Below, piece after piece: positions 16,553-24,354 of a stretch of DNA of 53,400 bases (position 1 is its first letter; every line of letters begins with the position of its first letter). Under the pieces are notes generated by a model. The model had not been told where the DNA came from. It saw nothing but the letters and a program-made list of their open reading frames with translations, and did not search any database. The DNA comes from Gemmobacter nectariphilus DSM 15620 (lineage in GTDB: Bacteria; Pseudomonadota; Alphaproteobacteria; Rhodobacterales; Rhodobacteraceae): assembly GCF_000429765.1 (NCBI RefSeq), contig NZ_AUCM01000018.1, positions 1 through 53,400 on the forward strand, written 5' to 3'. The position numbers were made by a program, and so were the translations under genes.

Positions 16553-17787
16553 CGCGACATGACCACGACCCTTTCAATGTCCCGCGGGCGAATGGGGCGT
16601 ATGGGCACGAGTTCCGGGAAGGCACCGAGGTCGAACGGGAAGCGATCAAGCCGCTACCGTTCCGACCTTGGGGCAATCGTGATCTGGCGGACATTCGGCC
16701 GACCGAGTTCCTGTATTCCGATTTCTACGCCCGTGGCTACACATCCCTGACCGCTGCGCCGCCCAAGGCTGGCAAGTCCATGCTGGGGCTGGCAGAATGT
16801 GTGGACATGGCCACCGGCGACGGCTTCCTGACAGGGCAGCCGCGCGAACCGCTACGGGTTCTCTACTACAACGCCGAAGACGATATGTCCGTAATCGAGG
16901 CCCGCGTTGCCGCGCTGCTGTGCCGGTATCAGATCGACCAGCGCCAGATTGCCAACACCCTGTTCCCCGTCTCTGGCGTGGATGCTGACGGCTTCTACAT
17001 GGTCACTGGGCAAGAGGGCGTGGTCAACGAGGGCCTGTTCGTCGCGCTGGAACGGTTCATTGCCGATTGGCACATCGATGTGCTGATCTTCGACCCCCTG
17101 CAAGACCTGTCGCGCAGCCCCGAGACCAACGAGGTGTTCCGGGTGCTTGGGCAGCGCCTGCGCAAGCTGGCATCCGGTTCTCGGGTGGCCTTGGGCCTGA
17201 TCCACCATACCAGAAAGATGACGCCCGGCGCCACGGCCACGATTGACGACGTACGCGGTGGTGGTGCGCTGCGCGGCACTGCACGGTTCAACCGTCTGTT
17301 GCTGCCAATGACCCAGGACGAAGGCACCAAGGCCGGCGTGGAAAACCATCGGCACTTCATTCGCATCGCTGATGTGGAAGGCAACCTGGCACCACCTTCC
17401 GCCGATGTGAATCGATGGTTCCAGAAGGTCTCTGTGCCCATCCCCAACGGCCAGCATGTCGGGGCCATAGAGCCATGGAAGTGGCCTGATGATTTCATGG
17501 GCCTGCGCCGCGAGGATGCGGCTGCGGTCAGGGCCGCAATCGGCGCGTGCGATCCTCCGCCGAAGAAGGACGGACAAGCCAAAAATTGGGCCGGTTACGT
17601 CATTGCCAAAACACTTGGCCTGCCCTCAACAGAGAAGGCCGACAAGCGCAGGCTCACCAGCCTTCTGAAGGAGTGGGTAAGAACCGGGGTTCTGGCCGAG
17701 GCAGAAGTCGACGATAGACGCGCCGGGCGCTCCGTCAAGGTTGTCATTCAGGGCGTCAACAACCCTATGGAGGTTGTGGAAGAATGA
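16549..17787 (+). CDS. AAA ATPase / RepA-like replicative helicase (AAA_25)
   Basis: The 412-residue RecA-fold ATPase resembles RSF1010 RepA and satellite or phage replication helicases. Walker A is APPKAGKSML (about 70-78), followed by VLYYNAEDDMSVIEARV. Walker B is VLIFDPLQDL (about 178-186), and then come LIHHTRK and DDVRGGGALRGTARFNRLL, the usual hexameric-helicase motifs. The C-terminal third (AKTLGLPSTEKADKRRLTSLLKEWVRTGVL) looks like a winged helix. It is followed immediately by a cluster of CCACAC repeats, which suggests a local replication origin. It is coupled by ATGA to the preceding gene. Confidence 0.85.
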   Translation: MTRHDHDPFNVPRANGAYGHEFREGTEVEREAIKPLPFRPWGNRDLADIRPTEFLYSDFYARGYTSLTAAPPKAGKSMLGLAECVDMATGDGFLTGQPREPLRVLYYNAEDDMSVIEARVAALLCRYQIDQRQIANTLFPVSGVDADGFYMVTGQEGVVNEGLFVALERFIADWHIDVLIFDPLQDLSRSPETNEVFRVLGQRLRKLASGSRVALGLIHHTRKMTPGATATIDDVRGGGALRGTARFNRLLLPMTQDEGTKAGVENHRHFIRIADVEGNLAPPSADVNRWFQKVSVPIPNGQHVGAIEPWKWPDDFMGLRREDAAAVRAAIGACDPPPKKDGQAKNWAGYVIAKTLGLPSTEKADKRRLTSLLKEWVRTGVLAEAEVDDRRAGRSVKVVIQGVNNPMEVVEE

Positions 17788-17792
17788 TCTGG

Positions 17793-17948
17793 TTTCCACA
17801 CCTTGCCACACCTTTCCACACCCTCACCACACAGGTGTGGAGCCGCTCAACCACCACCCCCACACCACCCTCTATAGGGGTGTGGGGGTGTGGTGTGGAG
17901 CGGATGGCGTGGCTGTGGCGGCGCTGAGGGGCGCGCACCTTTCCACAC
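17793..17948. repeat. CCACAC/GTGTGG repeat cluster, possible replication origin
   Basis: Ten copies of the hexamer lie in about 155 bases just after the RepA-like gene. Six read CCACAC (starting at 17796, 17806, 17816, 17827, 17860 and 17943) and four read GTGTGG (17835, 17880, 17888, 17893). The first three form 10-base tandem units TTTCCACACC, TTGCCACACC, TTTCCACACC (17793-17822). Copies also form hairpins: CCACAC-AG-GTGTGG (17827-17840) and CCCCCACACC/GGTGTGGGGG (17857-17888). The periodicity and location resemble iterons. A terminator role for the second hairpin is an alternative. Confidence 0.55.
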
Positions 17949-17990
17949 TTTGGCTCCGGGGGGCTGATATCTGAATTGGAGTTTTCGGGA

Positions 17991-18830
17991 ATGGACAATC
18001 AAAAGCGCAGCTGCAGCCGAGACCAACCGATCGCGAATAGCATGGACAAGAAATCGCCACGCCTTTCTGGCACTTCGATCGGCAATCATCATCTGCGACC
18101 CCGCCAACGTGCCTTCGTCATGGAATTTCTGACGGATTTCAACGCCACGCAGGCGGCGATCCGGGCGGGTTACTCCAGGGCCGGCGCCAAGGTGACAGCG
18201 CACAAACTGCTAACCAATGCTAACGTCGCGGCTGAAATCGCCCGGCAGTCAGAAGACCGTTTCCGCCGGTTGCGCCTCAGTGCCGACAATCTGATCGAGC
18301 GCGCGGCTGCGATCCTGATGGCCGATCCCCGCACGCTGACCGGGCACCACATCGGCCCCTGCCGGTACTGCTGGGGGATCGACCACGACTATCAATGGAA
18401 AACCCGGCGCGAATACCGCGATGCCTGTGCCGTGGCCGCGCTGGATGACCGGCCAGAGCCATCGGACGCCGGTGGCTTCGGCTTTCGCCTTGACGGACAC
18501 GCCAACCCGGATTGCCCGGAATGCTGCGGGTTCGGGACCCCGCGTGCGGTCTTTGCCGACACCCGGAACCTCTCGCCCGAGGCCGCCATCCTGTTCGAAG
18601 GGGTCGAGGAAACCCGCGACGGGATCAGGATCAGGATGGCCAACAAGGAGAAAGCCTTCGACATCCTCGCCCGCGTCCATCGTCTGTTCGTCGAACGGCA
18701 CGAGCACACCGGAAAGGACGGCGCAACCATCGCGCATGACCACAAGGTCAAGGCCCGCGTCATCCTGATCCCGCCCAAGGTCGAGGCGCCGGTGGAAACA
18801 CGGCCGCTGCCTATCGCCGACCAGGCATGA
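17991..18830 (+). CDS. terS: Terminase small subunit-like protein
   Basis: Small terminase subunits recognise phage DNA for packaging. The N-terminal domain matches Terminase_2: LRPRQRAFVMEFLTDFNATQAAIRAGYSR, then AHKLLTNANVAAEIARQ. The rest (280 residues in total) includes an unusual cysteine-bearing insert (GPCRYCWGID, NPDCPECCGFG) that could bind a metal, and a C-terminal region RMANKEKAFDILARVHRLF. The ATG at 17991 is chosen because GGAG lies nine bases upstream. No terminase large subunit, portal or capsid gene follows. Phage satellites often carry terS alone to redirect helper packaging. Confidence 0.85.
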   Translation: MDNQKRSCSRDQPIANSMDKKSPRLSGTSIGNHHLRPRQRAFVMEFLTDFNATQAAIRAGYSRAGAKVTAHKLLTNANVAAEIARQSEDRFRRLRLSADNLIERAAAILMADPRTLTGHHIGPCRYCWGIDHDYQWKTRREYRDACAVAALDDRPEPSDAGGFGFRLDGHANPDCPECCGFGTPRAVFADTRNLSPEAAILFEGVEETRDGIRIRMANKEKAFDILARVHRLFVERHEHTGKDGATIAHDHKVKARVILIPPKVEAPVETRPLPIADQA

Positions 18831-19039
18831 CAGCGCGAGCCGAGGCAGTTGCCGTGTATTCAGATCAGCAGGGCCATGATCGCACCCCTTCCGGCCAATG
18901 GCAGCAGTCAGACTTGACGGCACAAGGGCGCCGGTTCCTGCGTGGGCTACTGATCGGGCCCCCGGCCTTCGCCCCGGTGCGCGACAGGGCATCGCGCATT
19001 TCGCGGTCTACAGACCCTCCGAGTCCAACATCGCCCTGA
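18827..19039 (+). CDS. Possible small protein overlapping the terS stop
   Basis: The ATG overlaps the terS stop as ATGA and opens a 70-residue frame (MTARAEAVAVYSDQQGHDRT..). The first 45 residues look plausible. The end (SRISRSTDPPSPTSP) reads like a non-coding tail that runs into the decayed gene on the other strand. It could be a truncated satellite gene. No family is recognised. Confidence 0.25.
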   Translation: MTARAEAVAVYSDQQGHDRTPSGQWQQSDLTAQGRRFLRGLLIGPPAFAPVRDRASRISRSTDPPSPTSP

Positions 19040-19576
19040 TCTTCACCAGCGCCCCTGCGGATTCCTTCATCAAGGATTCGTACTCGGAGTCCGTCAACCT
19101 GTCGGAAGTTCGTGGGGTATCGGGTTTCGGACTCGGTGAGAGCGTCGAAACCGTCTCCGGTGGCAGCAATGAAGTCCGGTTCAAGATCGCCATGCTTTTC
19201 GCGAAGGGCGGACAGGGTCTCTGGGCGCTAAGCCAAGGTGGCGCTATGTTGCTTTCCTGTCAACGCGACCGCGCTGATCACTACACCGCCGCCGGCCTCG
19301 ATGTGGCTGGCAAGTGCGGCAAACGTGCCCCCCCTGCGTCAAGGTATCATCGAGGATCAGGTATTCCTGACCGGCCTCGACCTGACCCGCAAACTCGGGG
19401 ATCGCGAGGATTCGGTCGAGCCCGGACCGTTTGGCTCGGCCTGGTGCATTGCGCTGACCGATCTTCACCGAAACTTCGAGGCCCAGCTTGCGCGCAAGAA
19501 CCGCCGCCGCAGCCCCCCAGTTGCCATTCCCGCCCCCATCCGGTTCTATGCCCGCCGAGATACCCCGGAGGCCCCG
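19040..19576 (-). pseudogene. Decayed phosphoribosyltransferase-like gene
   Basis: Reading the minus strand from the hsdM start leftward gives ISAGIEPDGGGNGNWGAAAA, ARKLGLEVSVKIGQRN, and a PRPP-loop-like YLILDDTLTQGG. The frame breaks at a run of seven G, after which GTFAALASHIEAGGGVVISA, LREKHGDLEPDFIAATGDGF and ALTESETRY continue in another frame, with an in-frame TAG in between. The motif hhhhDDxxxTGG-like segment is typical of phosphoribosyltransferase folds, and related proteins occur on mobile elements. The 5' end is missing at the junction with hsdM. Gene-free sequence otherwise fills 18831-19576. Confidence 0.55.
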
Positions 19577-21409
19577 TTGAACCAGCAAGCGCTTTCATCC
19601 TTTCTGTGGTCCGTCGCGGACCTGCTGCGGGGCGATTACAAGCAGGCGGATTATGGCAAGGTCATCCTGCCCTTCACGGTCCTGCGGCGCCTTGATTGCG
19701 TGCTGGCCCCGACCAAGAAAGCCGTGCAGGACGAATATGCCCTGCGCACCGCCCAGGGCGTTCCGGCCGATCCGTTCCTGCGACGCAAGGCGGGGGCGGC
19801 GTTCTACAACACCTCTTCGCTCGACCTGACCGGCCTTGTCGGCGATCAGGACAACATCAGCTCGAACCTTTACGCCTATATCCAGGCTTTCTCGCCCGAG
19901 GTCCGCGACATTTTCGAGCGGTTCGAGTTCGCCGCCCAGATCGACCGGCTGCACAAGGCGGGCCTGCTCTATCAGGTGACCGAAAAGTTCGCCCGCGCCG
20001 ATCTGCACCCCGACCGCGTCGACAATCACCAGATGGGCCTTGTGTTCGAAGAGCTGATCCGCCGCTTCGCGGAACTGTCGAACGAAACCGCCGGGGAACA
20101 TTTCACCCCGCGCGAGGTGATCCGCCTGATGGTCCACCTGTTGTTCGTCGAGGATGACGGCACCCTGTCGGGCCGCGCGGTCCGCACGATCTACGATCCG
20201 ACGGCGGGCACCGGCGGGATGCTGTCCATCGCCGGCGAATATCTGACCGAGCACAACCCTGGCGCCGAGCTGGTGATGTTCGGGCAAGAGCTGAACCCCG
20301 AATCCTACGCAATCTGCAAGGCGGACATGCTGATCAAGGGGCAGGACGTGTCGAACATCGCCTTCGGCAACACCCTGTCCGAAGACGGCCATCCGGGGAA
20401 ACACTTCGACTATATGCTCTCCAACCCGCCCTTTGGCGTCGAATGGAAGAAGGTCGAAAAGACCGTGCGCGAGGAACACGAGCGCCGCGGCCATGCCGGA
20501 CGGTTCGGCCCCGGCCTGCCGCGCGTCTCGGATGGCTCGCTGCTGTTCCTGCTGCACCTTTTGTCCAAGATGCGGCCGGCGCGCGACGGGGGCAGCCGCT
20601 TTGCCATCGTCCTCAACGGCTCACCGCTGTTCACCGGGGGCGCAGGGTCGGGCGAGTCAGAGATCCGCCGCCATGTGCTGGAAAACGATCTGGTCGAGGC
20701 GATCATCGCCTTGCCGACCGACATGTTCTACAACACCGGCATTGCGACCTATGTCTGGGTGCTGACCAACCGCAAGCCCGCCCACCGCAAGGGGCTGGTC
20801 CAGCTGATCGACGGGTCGTCCTTCTGGCAAAAGATGCGCAAGTCGCTGGGGTCAAAACGCAAGGAGATCCCGGATGAAGGCATTGCCACGCTGACGCAAC
20901 TGTTCGGCCGGGCAACCCCGGCGGAACTGGCCCGCGTGCTGGACGCGGGGGGCAAGGAACTGTCGCGCCATGTGCTGTTCCCCGGGGATACGGCCCCCGA
21001 ACCGCCCGAGGGGGGCCAGGTCAAGCGCGCGCCCCTGTCCCGACTGATGCGGAATGAAGATTTCGGCTACAGGCAGATCACCGTCGAACGCCCGCAGCGC
21101 GATGCGGCGGGCCGTGTTGTGCTGGGCGCCAAGGGCAAGCAGAAGGGCAAGCCGCAGCCAGATACCGGGCTGCGCGATACCGAAACCGTGCCGCTGTCCG
21201 AGGAGATCGAGGCCTATTTCGCGCGCGAGGTGCTGCCCCATGCCCCCGATGCCTGGGTCGACCATGACAAGACCAAGGTGGGGTACGAGATTCCCTTCAG
21301 CCGCCACTTCTATGTGTTCGAACCGCCCCGCCCGCTGGAGGCCATCGACGCCGACCTTGCGCAGGTGACCGCGCGGATTCAGGCGATGCTGGCGGGGCTG
21401 ACAGCATGA
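19577..21409 (+). CDS. hsdM: Type I restriction-modification methyltransferase subunit HsdM
   Basis: This is the N6-adenine methyltransferase subunit of a type I system; two HsdM and one HsdS form the modification enzyme. The TTG at 19577 is chosen because GGAGG sits five bases upstream and the protein then begins with the normal HsdM N-terminal domain (NQQALSSFLWSVADLLRGDYKQADYGKVILPF, written in part). The SAM motif DPTAGTGGML lies near residue 207 and the catalytic NPPF near 282. The 610 residues are on the long side for the family, with a C-terminal extension (RDTETVPLSEEIEAYFARE..VGYEIPFSRHFY) common in one subfamily. It overlaps hsdS by ATGA. Confidence 0.95.
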   Translation: MNQQALSSFLWSVADLLRGDYKQADYGKVILPFTVLRRLDCVLAPTKKAVQDEYALRTAQGVPADPFLRRKAGAAFYNTSSLDLTGLVGDQDNISSNLYAYIQAFSPEVRDIFERFEFAAQIDRLHKAGLLYQVTEKFARADLHPDRVDNHQMGLVFEELIRRFAELSNETAGEHFTPREVIRLMVHLLFVEDDGTLSGRAVRTIYDPTAGTGGMLSIAGEYLTEHNPGAELVMFGQELNPESYAICKADMLIKGQDVSNIAFGNTLSEDGHPGKHFDYMLSNPPFGVEWKKVEKTVREEHERRGHAGRFGPGLPRVSDGSLLFLLHLLSKMRPARDGGSRFAIVLNGSPLFTGGAGSGESEIRRHVLENDLVEAIIALPTDMFYNTGIATYVWVLTNRKPAHRKGLVQLIDGSSFWQKMRKSLGSKRKEIPDEGIATLTQLFGRATPAELARVLDAGGKELSRHVLFPGDTAPEPPEGGQVKRAPLSRLMRNEDFGYRQITVERPQRDAAGRVVLGAKGKQKGKPQPDTGLRDTETVPLSEEIEAYFAREVLPHAPDAWVDHDKTKVGYEIPFSRHFYVFEPPRPLEAIDADLAQVTARIQAMLAGLTA

Positions 21410-22764
21410 TGCGGCGCTATCCGGCCTATCGGGACTCGGGCGTGGACTGGCTGGGGGAGGTTCCGGACGGGTGGGAGGTGAGGCCATTCCGACAACTCAT
21501 TTCACGCATCGAATCCGGAACAAGCGTGAATGCCGTCGATGCGCCCGCGCTTGATGGAGAGATTGCGGTTCTCAAGACAAGTTGCGTATACGCTGGGGCA
21601 TTCGATCCGAACGAAAACAAGGTTGTTGTACCTGACGAGATTGATCGGGTGGCTTGTCCGCTGCGCCCCGACTCGCTGATTGTTAGCCGAATGAACACTC
21701 CAGATCTTGTTGGCGCGGCGGGTCATGTAACCGAAGCATTGCCAAACATCTTCCTGCCAGACCGGCTTTGGCAGATCACATTCAAAGGCTTGATGACGCG
21801 CTTCGCCTACTTTTTCACGCTGTCGCCGTTGTATCGGGATCAAGTGCGGATTGCGTGCGCTGGTACAAGCTCCAGTATGCAGAATCTCGCCCAAGACGAC
21901 TTCAAGTCGTTCCTGACTCCCCTCCCACCCCTCACCGAACAAACCGCCATCGCGGCGTTTCTGGATCGGGAGACGGGCAAGATTGATGCGCTGGTGGCCG
22001 AGCAGCGGCGGTTGATCGAGTTGTTGCGCGAAAAGCGGCAGGCCACCATCAGCCACGCCGTCACCCGAGGCCTTAACCCCGCCGCCCCCCTGAAACCCTC
22101 GGGCGTGGACTGGCTGGGTGATGTGCCGGAGGGGTGGGCGGTGGTGCGGTTGCGGAACGTAATCAAAGCGATCGAGTCTGGAACCAGCGTCAACGCAATC
22201 GATGTTCCCGCATCAGAATCCGAACTTGGCGTGCTGAAGACAAGTGCGGTCTACACCGGTAGGTTCGATCCTAGGGAGAACAAGGCAATCGTTCCCGCCG
22301 AGTATGATCGTGTGACCTGTCCCGTGGCACAGGGCGCGCTGATCGTAAGCAGAATGAATACGCCCGATCTTGTAGGGGCCGCCGGATATGTCGTTGAAGC
22401 ACCGCACAATATCTACTTGCCCGACAGGCTTTGGCAGGTGAGTTTTCACAATGCCAATGCGCAGTTTGTTCATCTCTGGACTCAGTCAAATTTCTATCGA
22501 GACCAAGTCCGAATGGCTTGTGCTGGCACCAGTTCGAGCATGCAGAACCTTGCGCAAGATGATTTCAAGTCGTTCGTATTTGCGTTGCCGCCTATGAATG
22601 AACAGGATGCAATCATCGCCGCTACCCACTCGTTCGATTCTCAGTTCGACTCCCTCATCACCACCGCCGAATCCGCCATTTCCCTCCTTCTCGAACGCCG
22701 TGCCGCGTTGATCTCGGCAGCGGTGACCGGCAAGATCGACGTACGCGAAGCGGAGGCCGCATGA
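21406..22764 (+). CDS. hsdS: Type I specificity subunit HsdS with duplicated target recognition domains
   Basis: HsdS sets the DNA sequence recognised by the complex. Two target recognition domains (about 25-165 and 240-375) each follow a GVDWLGxVPxGW entry motif and are joined by helical conserved regions (TAIAAFLDRETGKIDALVAEQ; SLLLERRAALISAAVTGKID). The two recognition domains are strikingly alike: both contain IESGTSVNA, VLKTS.VY.G.FDP.ENK, LIVSRMNTPDLVGAAG, LPDRLWQ and CAGTSSSMQNLAQDDFKSF. Most HsdS proteins have different halves and read asymmetric sites, so this one should read a near-palindromic bipartite site. It is coupled to hsdM and to the following gene by four-base overlaps. Confidence 0.95.
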   Translation: MMRRYPAYRDSGVDWLGEVPDGWEVRPFRQLISRIESGTSVNAVDAPALDGEIAVLKTSCVYAGAFDPNENKVVVPDEIDRVACPLRPDSLIVSRMNTPDLVGAAGHVTEALPNIFLPDRLWQITFKGLMTRFAYFFTLSPLYRDQVRIACAGTSSSMQNLAQDDFKSFLTPLPPLTEQTAIAAFLDRETGKIDALVAEQRRLIELLREKRQATISHAVTRGLNPAAPLKPSGVDWLGDVPEGWAVVRLRNVIKAIESGTSVNAIDVPASESELGVLKTSAVYTGRFDPRENKAIVPAEYDRVTCPVAQGALIVSRMNTPDLVGAAGYVVEAPHNIYLPDRLWQVSFHNANAQFVHLWTQSNFYRDQVRMACAGTSSSMQNLAQDDFKSFVFALPPMNEQDAIIAATHSFDSQFDSLITTAESAISLLLERRAALISAAVTGKIDVREAEAA

Positions 22765-24227
22765 GCGAAGCCGACGATCCGGGCCATATGCAACGGCTGA
22801 TCCGCGAATTGCGGCATCTGCCCGGGGAAACCCCATGGGCAGAGTTCAAGGAGAACAACGCCGATCCGCAGATGATCGGCGATACCATCGCCGCCCTGTC
22901 GAATGCCGCCGCGCTGAACGGCAAGGAAACCGCCTATATGGTCTGGGGCATTGCCGATGACACCCATGATGTGACCGGCACAGATTTCCTGCCCGCCACC
23001 GCCCGCAAGGGCAACCAGGAGCTTGAAAGCTGGCTGGTGCAGATGCTGTCGCCCCGGCTGCACATCCGGTTTCATGTCGATGCGGTCGGGGGCAAGCGCG
23101 TCGTGGTGCTGGAAATTCCCGCCGCGCGCGACCGGCCCACGGCCTTTGCCGGCCGCGAACTGGTGCGCGTCGGGTCGGTGCGGCGCGCCCTGACGGATAA
23201 CCCCGAGATGGAACGCGCGTTGTGGCGTTGCTTTGAGCGGACACCGTTCGAGCGTCAGATTGCCGTGACCGATCTCGACGGGGCCGAGGTGCTGCGGCGG
23301 CTGGATTATCCGGGCCTGTTCGAGCGGCTTGGCCGCGACCTGCCAACCGATCAGCCTGCCATCCTGTCCGCCCTGGCCGCCGAAGACCTGATCCGCCGCA
23401 ACGATGCCGGGCGTTGGGACATCACCAATCTGGGCGCCATCCTGATTGCGCGTGACCTGACGCACTTCCCGACCGTGGCGCGCAAGGCGCTCCGGCTGAT
23501 CATCTATGGTGGCAAGAACCGGATCAGCACCGAACGCGAACAGGAAGGCCGCAAGGGCTATGCCATCGGGTTCGAAGGTCTGATGGGGTTTCTGCTGGCG
23601 CGGCTTCCACGAAACGAGGTGATCGGCGCGGCAACGCGGCGCGATGTGCCGATGTATCCAGACCTCGCCATTCGGGAGTTGATCGCGAATGCGCTGATCC
23701 ATCAGGATTTCACCATGACCGGGACGGGGCCGATGGTCGAGGTGTTTTCGGACCGGATCGAGGTGACTAATCCCGGTGCGCCCTTGGGCGACGTTCAAAG
23801 GTTGCTGGACCAGCCGCCCCGCTCGCGCAACGAGGCGCTGGCCGCATTCATGCGGCGGATCGGTCTGTGCGAGGAACGCGGAAGCGGCGTTGACAAGGTG
23901 GTGTTCGAGACCGAACGCTATCAGCTTCCACCACCGCAATGGGCTTCGGTGGATGGCTTTTCGCGGGCGATCCTCTTTGCGCACAAGGAATTGCGTGAGA
24001 TGGACAAGGATGAACGCATCCACGCCTGCTATCTGCACGCCTGCCTGAAGCGCGAACAGCGGGAACTGATGACCAACGCATCGCTGCGTGAGCGGTTCGG
24101 CATCGAGGAGCATAACGCTTCGACTGCATCACGATTGATCCGCGAGGCCCTTGATGCCGGTGTGATCAAGCCTTTCGATCCGGAGCAGGGCAAGCGCAAT
24201 GCGCGCTACCTGCCGTTCTGGGCATGA
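22761..24227 (+). CDS. AlbA_2/Schlafen-domain ATP-binding protein inside the hsd operon
   Basis: The 488-residue protein has an N-terminal AlbA_2 (Schlafen-type) domain: ETPWAEFKENNADPQMIGDTIAALSNAAALNGKETAYMVWGI (written in part), plus RELVRVGS. A C-terminal ATPase_c_4-like helix-turn-helix region follows (IRELIANALIHQDFTMTG, NPGAPLGDVQRLLDQPPRSRN, RGSGVDKVVFE). Such proteins are described as putative transcriptional regulators or nucleic-acid-acting defence accessories. The gene overlaps hsdS by ATGA and precedes hsdR, so it is co-transcribed with the methylase genes. It may regulate hsdR or add a second defence activity; nothing here decides which. Confidence 0.88.
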   Translation: MSEADDPGHMQRLIRELRHLPGETPWAEFKENNADPQMIGDTIAALSNAAALNGKETAYMVWGIADDTHDVTGTDFLPATARKGNQELESWLVQMLSPRLHIRFHVDAVGGKRVVVLEIPAARDRPTAFAGRELVRVGSVRRALTDNPEMERALWRCFERTPFERQIAVTDLDGAEVLRRLDYPGLFERLGRDLPTDQPAILSALAAEDLIRRNDAGRWDITNLGAILIARDLTHFPTVARKALRLIIYGGKNRISTEREQEGRKGYAIGFEGLMGFLLARLPRNEVIGAATRRDVPMYPDLAIRELIANALIHQDFTMTGTGPMVEVFSDRIEVTNPGAPLGDVQRLLDQPPRSRNEALAAFMRRIGLCEERGSGVDKVVFETERYQLPPPQWASVDGFSRAILFAHKELREMDKDERIHACYLHACLKREQRELMTNASLRERFGIEEHNASTASRLIREALDAGVIKPFDPEQGKRNARYLPFWA

Positions 24228-24228
24228 G

Positions 24229-24256
24229 TTTGTTTGATGGTTGTTTGATAGATCAA
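24229..24256. repeat. Direct repeat, copy 1 (TTTGTTTGATGGT-type) before hsdR
   Basis: TTTGTTTGATGGTTGTTTGA followed by TAGATCAA directly follows the AlbA-gene stop. A second copy lies at 24316-24342. Each copy itself contains two GTTTGAT/ATTTGAT half-units about 11 bases apart. The 127-base gap is A+T-rich against its surroundings. Confidence 0.5.
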
Positions 24257-24315
24257 GCGGGGATCGGGATGAGTTTCAGTGATTTTCATATTTTCCAAAT
24301 AGTTACGATCAGCTG

Positions 24316-24342
24316 TTTGTTTGATGGTCATTTGATGGACAA
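24316..24342. repeat. Direct repeat, copy 2, just upstream of hsdR
   Basis: TTTGTTTGATGGTCATTTGA followed by TGGACAA is a near-identical copy of 24229-24256, ending about 12 bases before the hsdR ATG. Paired direct repeats here could be an operator limiting HsdR until methylation is established. No strong ribosome-binding site is seen between this copy and the hsdR start. Confidence 0.45.
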
Positions 24343-24354
24343 GGCAGCGCAGAC

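Noticed and set aside
19008-19193. Small minus-strand frame ending LVKIRAMLDSEGL
   Set aside because: It looks protein-like, but it overlaps the decayed phosphoribosyltransferase-like gene in another frame and is better explained as part of that frameshifted remnant.
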